A DNA stretch of 17,996 bases from Verrucomicrobiota bacterium (lineage in GTDB: Bacteria > Verrucomicrobiota > Verrucomicrobiia > Limisphaerales > SXQI01). The stretch spans positions 1 to 17,996 of the forward strand of contig WBXJ01000027.1 of assembly GCA_008933045.1 (NCBI GenBank), written 5' to 3'. The notes beneath the pieces are model-generated. The model was not told where the DNA came from. It did no database searches and saw only the letters and a program-made list of their open reading frames with translations. The position numbers and the translations under genes were made by a program. Positions 15,202-17,996 of the stretch are shown here, piece by piece (within the stretch, counting starts at the first letter, position 1; each line of letters starts with the position of its first letter).

Positions 15202-16203
15202 ATGATTGATGTCACTGAGAACACGCCACGTGGCCGAAGCGGGGTTGATGTGCGACCCGGAATTACCCCCGAGCGGTTGAGTGGGTTGTCGCGCGATATT
15301 TTGGTTCTGAAAAAGAAGTTGAATGCCGTGATTCTCGCTCATAATTATCAAGTCGGAGAAATCCAAGATGTTGCCGATTTTGTAGGCGATTCCTTGGGCT
15401 TAGCTCAGCAGGCAGCTAAGACATCTGCTGATGTGATCGTGTTTTGCGGGGTACATTTTATGGCTGAGACGGCCAAAATTCTCAACCCCAATAAGGTCGT
15501 AATTTTGCCAGATAAGGACGCAGGGTGTTCGTTGGAGGAGAGTTGTCCTGCCTCGAAGCTTGCGGAGTTGCAGGCTACAAATCCAAATTTTTGGACGATC
15601 GCCTACATCAATTGCAGTGCAGAAGTCAAAGCGTTGTCGGATGTAATTGTAACCAGCGGTAATGCGGTCAAAATCGTCAATGCAGCACCTATCGAAAAGG
15701 ACTTGTTATTTGTCCCTGATGAAAATTTAGGGGCGTGGGTCATCGAGCAAACGGGAAGGCCCATGCGTTTATGGCGGGGCGATTGTTACGTCCATGTCGA
15801 ATGGACCCATCAGGCGATTAGCCGAATTCGGCGAGAGTATCCCAACGCTCCGATTGTAGCGCATCCGGAATGCACCAAGGCCGTACGGATGTTGGCGGAT
15901 GAAGTCTGTTCGACGGAGCGAATGGTGAGTTACTGCCAACGAAGTCCAGCACGCGAATTTGTGATTGCGACAGAAGCTGGAATGTTACATCGGCTCCAAA
16001 AAGAGTGCCCTGGAAAAACGTTTATTCCCGCACCCACCGAAAACTGCCGATGCAACGAATGCCGGTTCATGAAGATGAACACACTCGAAAAAGTTCACGA
16101 CTGCATGGCACGACTTTCACCACAAATCGAACTGGCTCCGGACATAATTCAACGGGCTCGTCTACCGATCGACCGAATGTTGGAAATATCGAGTCGCCCC
16201 TGA
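15202..16203 (+). CDS. nadA: Quinolinate synthase
   Basis: NadA condenses iminoaspartate with dihydroxyacetone phosphate to make quinolinate, the precursor of NAD, using an oxygen-sensitive [4Fe-4S] cluster in the cytoplasm. This 333-residue protein shows the family blocks ILAHNYQ (44-50), FCGVHFMAETAKIL (81-94), VTSGNA (150-155), APDE-like VPDENLG (171-177) and HPEC (221-224). Cluster ligands by comparison with the E. coli enzyme are Cys109 (AGCSLEESCP), Cys195 (GDCYVH) and Cys287, the last in a CRCNEC cluster (282-287). Length and motifs are complete. No nadB or nadC is nearby, so this looks like a lone gene. It is divergent from the SMP-30-like gene and converges on dxr with four bases between stop codons. 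Confidence 0.97.
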   Translation: MIDVTENTPRGRSGVDVRPGITPERLSGLSRDILVLKKKLNAVILAHNYQVGEIQDVADFVGDSLGLAQQAAKTSADVIVFCGVHFMAETAKILNPNKVVILPDKDAGCSLEESCPASKLAELQATNPNFWTIAYINCSAEVKALSDVIVTSGNAVKIVNAAPIEKDLLFVPDENLGAWVIEQTGRPMRLWRGDCYVHVEWTHQAISRIRREYPNAPIVAHPECTKAVRMLADEVCSTERMVSYCQRSPAREFVIATEAGMLHRLQKECPGKTFIPAPTENCRCNECRFMKMNTLEKVHDCMARLSPQIELAPDIIQRARLPIDRMLEISSRP

Positions 16204-16207
16204 TTTA

Positions 16208-17374
16208 TCAGTGTCGAGGCGTTTGACTGGCAATATACTTCCGCGCCGCCGTCCGAGCCCACCGGTCTGCAAGCAGGATTTGGTCGAGCGTTGGCTGTTC
16301 AACCAATTGATGATCACTCATGACTTCACCGACAGTTTGGGTGATCTGAAGAAACGTTATCTGTCGGTTACAAAACGCGGCCACTGCGATCTCGTTGGCA
16401 GCGTTCAGAACTGCTGGTAGTGTGCCTCCGCGATTACCGGCGTCCCGTGCTAACAACAAGGCTGGAAACCTTTCTGTGTCAGGTTCCTCGAACGTAAGCG
16501 TGCCGATCTTGGCAAAATCTGTTTGCACGCGATCACTCGCCATCCGATGCGGATAAGTTAATGCGTATTGAATCGGCAGACACATGTCGGGTGTCGAAAG
16601 CTGCGCGACGATGGATCCATCCACGAACTCAACCATCGAGTGGATGATACTTTGCGGATGCACGATCACTTGCACGCGAGGCATCTCGATATCGAACAAC
16701 CAACGAGCCTCGATCATTTCCAACCCTTTATTGAAGAGAGTCGCGGAATCAATAGTAATTTTTTGACCCATCACCCAGGACGGATGCTTCAAGGCACTTT
16801 CGAGGCTAATGTTTGCGAATTCAGAGTGAGGAGTCTGACGAAACGGGCCGCCAGATGCCGTCAACCTTAAGCACCGAACGGATGACGACGGTTTGCCGTC
16901 AAGGCATTGAAAGATTGCGGAATGTTCACTGTCAACCGCAAGGACTCGAACCCCATACTTTCGAGCCTCACTCATGACAATCTCACCGGCCATCACTAAA
17001 ATCTCCTTCGAAGCGACCGCGATATCTTTACCTGCTCGGATGGCTGCTAGTGCAGGTTGAAGCCCCGCAGTGCCAACAATCGCAATGAGGACAATGTCGG
17101 CCTCGGGCAAAGTCGCGAGTTCGATCAACCCCTCATCCCCCGAAACAATTCGAGGTCCCAGCGGCAAGAGTGCCTGCAACTGGGGAACCAACTCAGGGTT
17201 GTAAATCGCGATCGTTGAAGGACGATGCTTTTGGGTCTGTTCGGCGAGAAGGTTGATGTTACTCCCGGCCGCCAGCCCGATCAATTCGATGCTCTCTGGC
17301 AGATCCTCCGCGACTTTGATTGTGCTAGTGCCAATCGAACCAGTACTTCCAAGCAACACGACTTTTTTCTTCAT
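16208..17374 (-). CDS. dxr: 1-deoxy-D-xylulose 5-phosphate reductoisomerase
   Basis: Dxr (IspC) catalyses the NADPH-dependent second step of the MEP isoprenoid pathway, converting DXP to MEP in the cytoplasm. The 388-residue protein has the NADPH-binding GSTGSIG (9-15), ASKEILV (121-127), metal ligands Asp148 and Glu150 in VDSEHSA, the LTASGGPF loop (171-178), HPSWVMGQKITIDSATL (197-213), NKGLEMIEA (215-223, with Glu219 as the third metal ligand) and HPQSIIHSMV (239-248). All catalytic residues are present and the length is normal. ATG 17374 is 11 bases downstream of the cdsA stop, so both are in one operon. In many bacteria rseP follows dxr; here dxr is last, and nadA lies opposite. Confidence 0.98.
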   Translation of the reverse strand: MKKKVVLLGSTGSIGTSTIKVAEDLPESIELIGLAAGSNINLLAEQTQKHRPSTIAIYNPELVPQLQALLPLGPRIVSGDEGLIELATLPEADIVLIAIVGTAGLQPALAAIRAGKDIAVASKEILVMAGEIVMSEARKYGVRVLAVDSEHSAIFQCLDGKPSSSVRCLRLTASGGPFRQTPHSEFANISLESALKHPSWVMGQKITIDSATLFNKGLEMIEARWLFDIEMPRVQVIVHPQSIIHSMVEFVDGSIVAQLSTPDMCLPIQYALTYPHRMASDRVQTDFAKIGTLTFEEPDTERFPALLLARDAGNRGGTLPAVLNAANEIAVAAFCNRQITFLQITQTVGEVMSDHQLVEQPTLDQILLADRWARTAARKYIASQTPRH

Positions 17375-17385
17375 GTGGAAGTGGG

Positions 17386-17996
17386 CTAAGTCAGGATATA
17401 CCGCAAATACAGATACATCAGGGGGGCGTTAAACAGCAGACTGTCTAACAGATCCAGAATTCCACCAATTCCTGGGAAAAACCGGCCAGAATCCTTCACA
17501 CCTGCCTCACGTTTGAACAGCGATTCAATCAAATCCCCCAACACTGCGGATACGCTCAAGATCAACCCAAGCGCGGTGGCATGAACCAAGGTCATACCCG
17601 TCAGACGGTGCTGAGCAAAATGAGCGAAGATCAAACTGACCAGTGTGGAAGTCACAATGGCACCGATAAACCCTTCCCAAGTTTTTCCCGGACTAACTCG
17701 CGGGATCATTTTGTGCTTCCCAACGAGGGATCCAACAACATAAGCCCCCAAATCACTACATTTCGTGACGAGAATGAAATAGAGCACATAAAAAGGCCCG
17801 TCGATGAGCGGGAAAAAATTGATCTTTTGAATAAAATTCAGGAGCCACGAAACATAAAAGAGCCCCAAGAGAGTGGTGGAGATTGCAACAAATCCGGCGG
17901 TGTTGGTCTTAGAAAAAAACTGCCGAATACAGGCACCGAGAACAAAAAATACTAAAAATCCTGTCTCAAAATCATTCACCGCACCAGCCGAAGGAA
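17386..17996 (-). CDS. cdsA: Phosphatidate cytidylyltransferase, C-terminal part (runs off right edge)
   Basis: CdsA makes CDP-diacylglycerol from phosphatidate and CTP, the branch point of phospholipid synthesis, in the inner membrane. About 203 C-terminal residues are present. The frame stays open to the right edge, so the GTG at 17979 is probably internal and the true start lies outside. Several hydrophobic helices are visible. Functional blocks are KCSDLGAYVVGSLVGKHK, SPGKTWEG, and the signature region SLFKREAGVKDSG...PGIGGILDLLDS. The general cdsA signature ends with H-G-G-x-x-D-R-x-D; here the His is Ile and the Arg is Leu. The KD, GG and D..D parts are kept. The genomic position directly before dxr, with 11 bases between them, agrees with the common cdsA-dxr order. 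Confidence 0.94.
   Translation of the reverse strand, partial: PSAGAVNDFETGFLVFFVLGACIRQFFSKTNTAGFVAISTTLLGLFYVSWLLNFIQKINFFPLIDGPFYVLYFILVTKCSDLGAYVVGSLVGKHKMIPRVSPGKTWEGFIGAIVTSTLVSLIFAHFAQHRLTGMTLVHATALGLILSVSAVLGDLIESLFKREAGVKDSGRFFPGIGGILDLLDSLLFNAPLMYLYLRYILT

Noticed and set aside
17581..17955. 124-codon plus-strand ORF opposite cdsA
   Set aside because: It is antisense to membrane helices and signature residues of CdsA, with strongly polar, low-information composition.
1..17996. CRISPR arrays, tRNA/rRNA genes, insertion sequences, prophage or defence genes
   Set aside because: I looked for repeated spacers, tRNA T-loop sequences, terminal inverted repeats with transposase and phage-like genes, and saw none. 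A tRNA or Rfam scan would settle the RNA part.

Overview
This 18 kb window looks like ordinary chromosome from a member of the Verrucomicrobiota, possibly the Pedosphaera/Limisphaerales side. That placement is inference. It rests on the DUF1800 + Tat-exported DUF1501 pair, the secreted PQQ-type propeller and SMP-30-like proteins, and the edge gene with a 'W..G / FRK.F' secreted-protein pattern. No rRNA or taxonomic marker allows a firm assignment. Fourteen protein genes fill almost all of the sequence, 12 complete and 2 cut by the edges. I see no tRNA, rRNA, CRISPR array, insertion sequence, prophage or other sign of recent transfer, and no gene-free stretch longer than 219 bases.

Layout. Left end: a truncated secreted protein on the minus strand, divergent from a plus-strand run of DUF1800, DUF1501, tilS (tRNA-Ile lysidine synthase), ftsH (membrane AAA protease) and an unrecognised 202-residue protein with a CC...CxxC cluster. 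Middle: a minus-strand beta-CASP metallo-beta-lactamase RNA-processing nuclease, divergent across 219 bases from a plus-strand pair, an MFS transporter and the helicase recD2. Right: a minus-strand pair of secreted beta-propeller proteins (SMP-30/gluconolactonase-like, then PQQ-like), divergent from nadA (quinolinate synthase). NadA converges on a minus-strand cdsA-dxr pair (phospholipid and isoprenoid precursor synthesis), with cdsA running off the right edge.

How the genes fit together. Most are housekeeping functions in short transcription units: tRNA decoding (tilS), membrane protein quality control (ftsH), DNA helicase (recD2), RNA turnover (MBL nuclease), NAD synthesis (nadA), and MEP pathway and CDP-diacylglycerol synthesis (dxr, cdsA). 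The accessory part is the extracytoplasmic set: the edge protein, the DUF1800/DUF1501 pair and the two propellers.

I did not find a clearly new system. The points most worth a second look are: the DUF1800/DUF1501 pair, where only one partner carries an export signal; the conserved-looking unknown protein downstream of ftsH; the near absence of Shine-Dalgarno sequences, with -10-like boxes lying directly against several start codons; three convergent gene pairs separated by only 4-15 bases; a hairpin and an overlapping small ORF between the divergent nuclease and transporter genes; and a CdsA signature that lacks the usual His and Arg.
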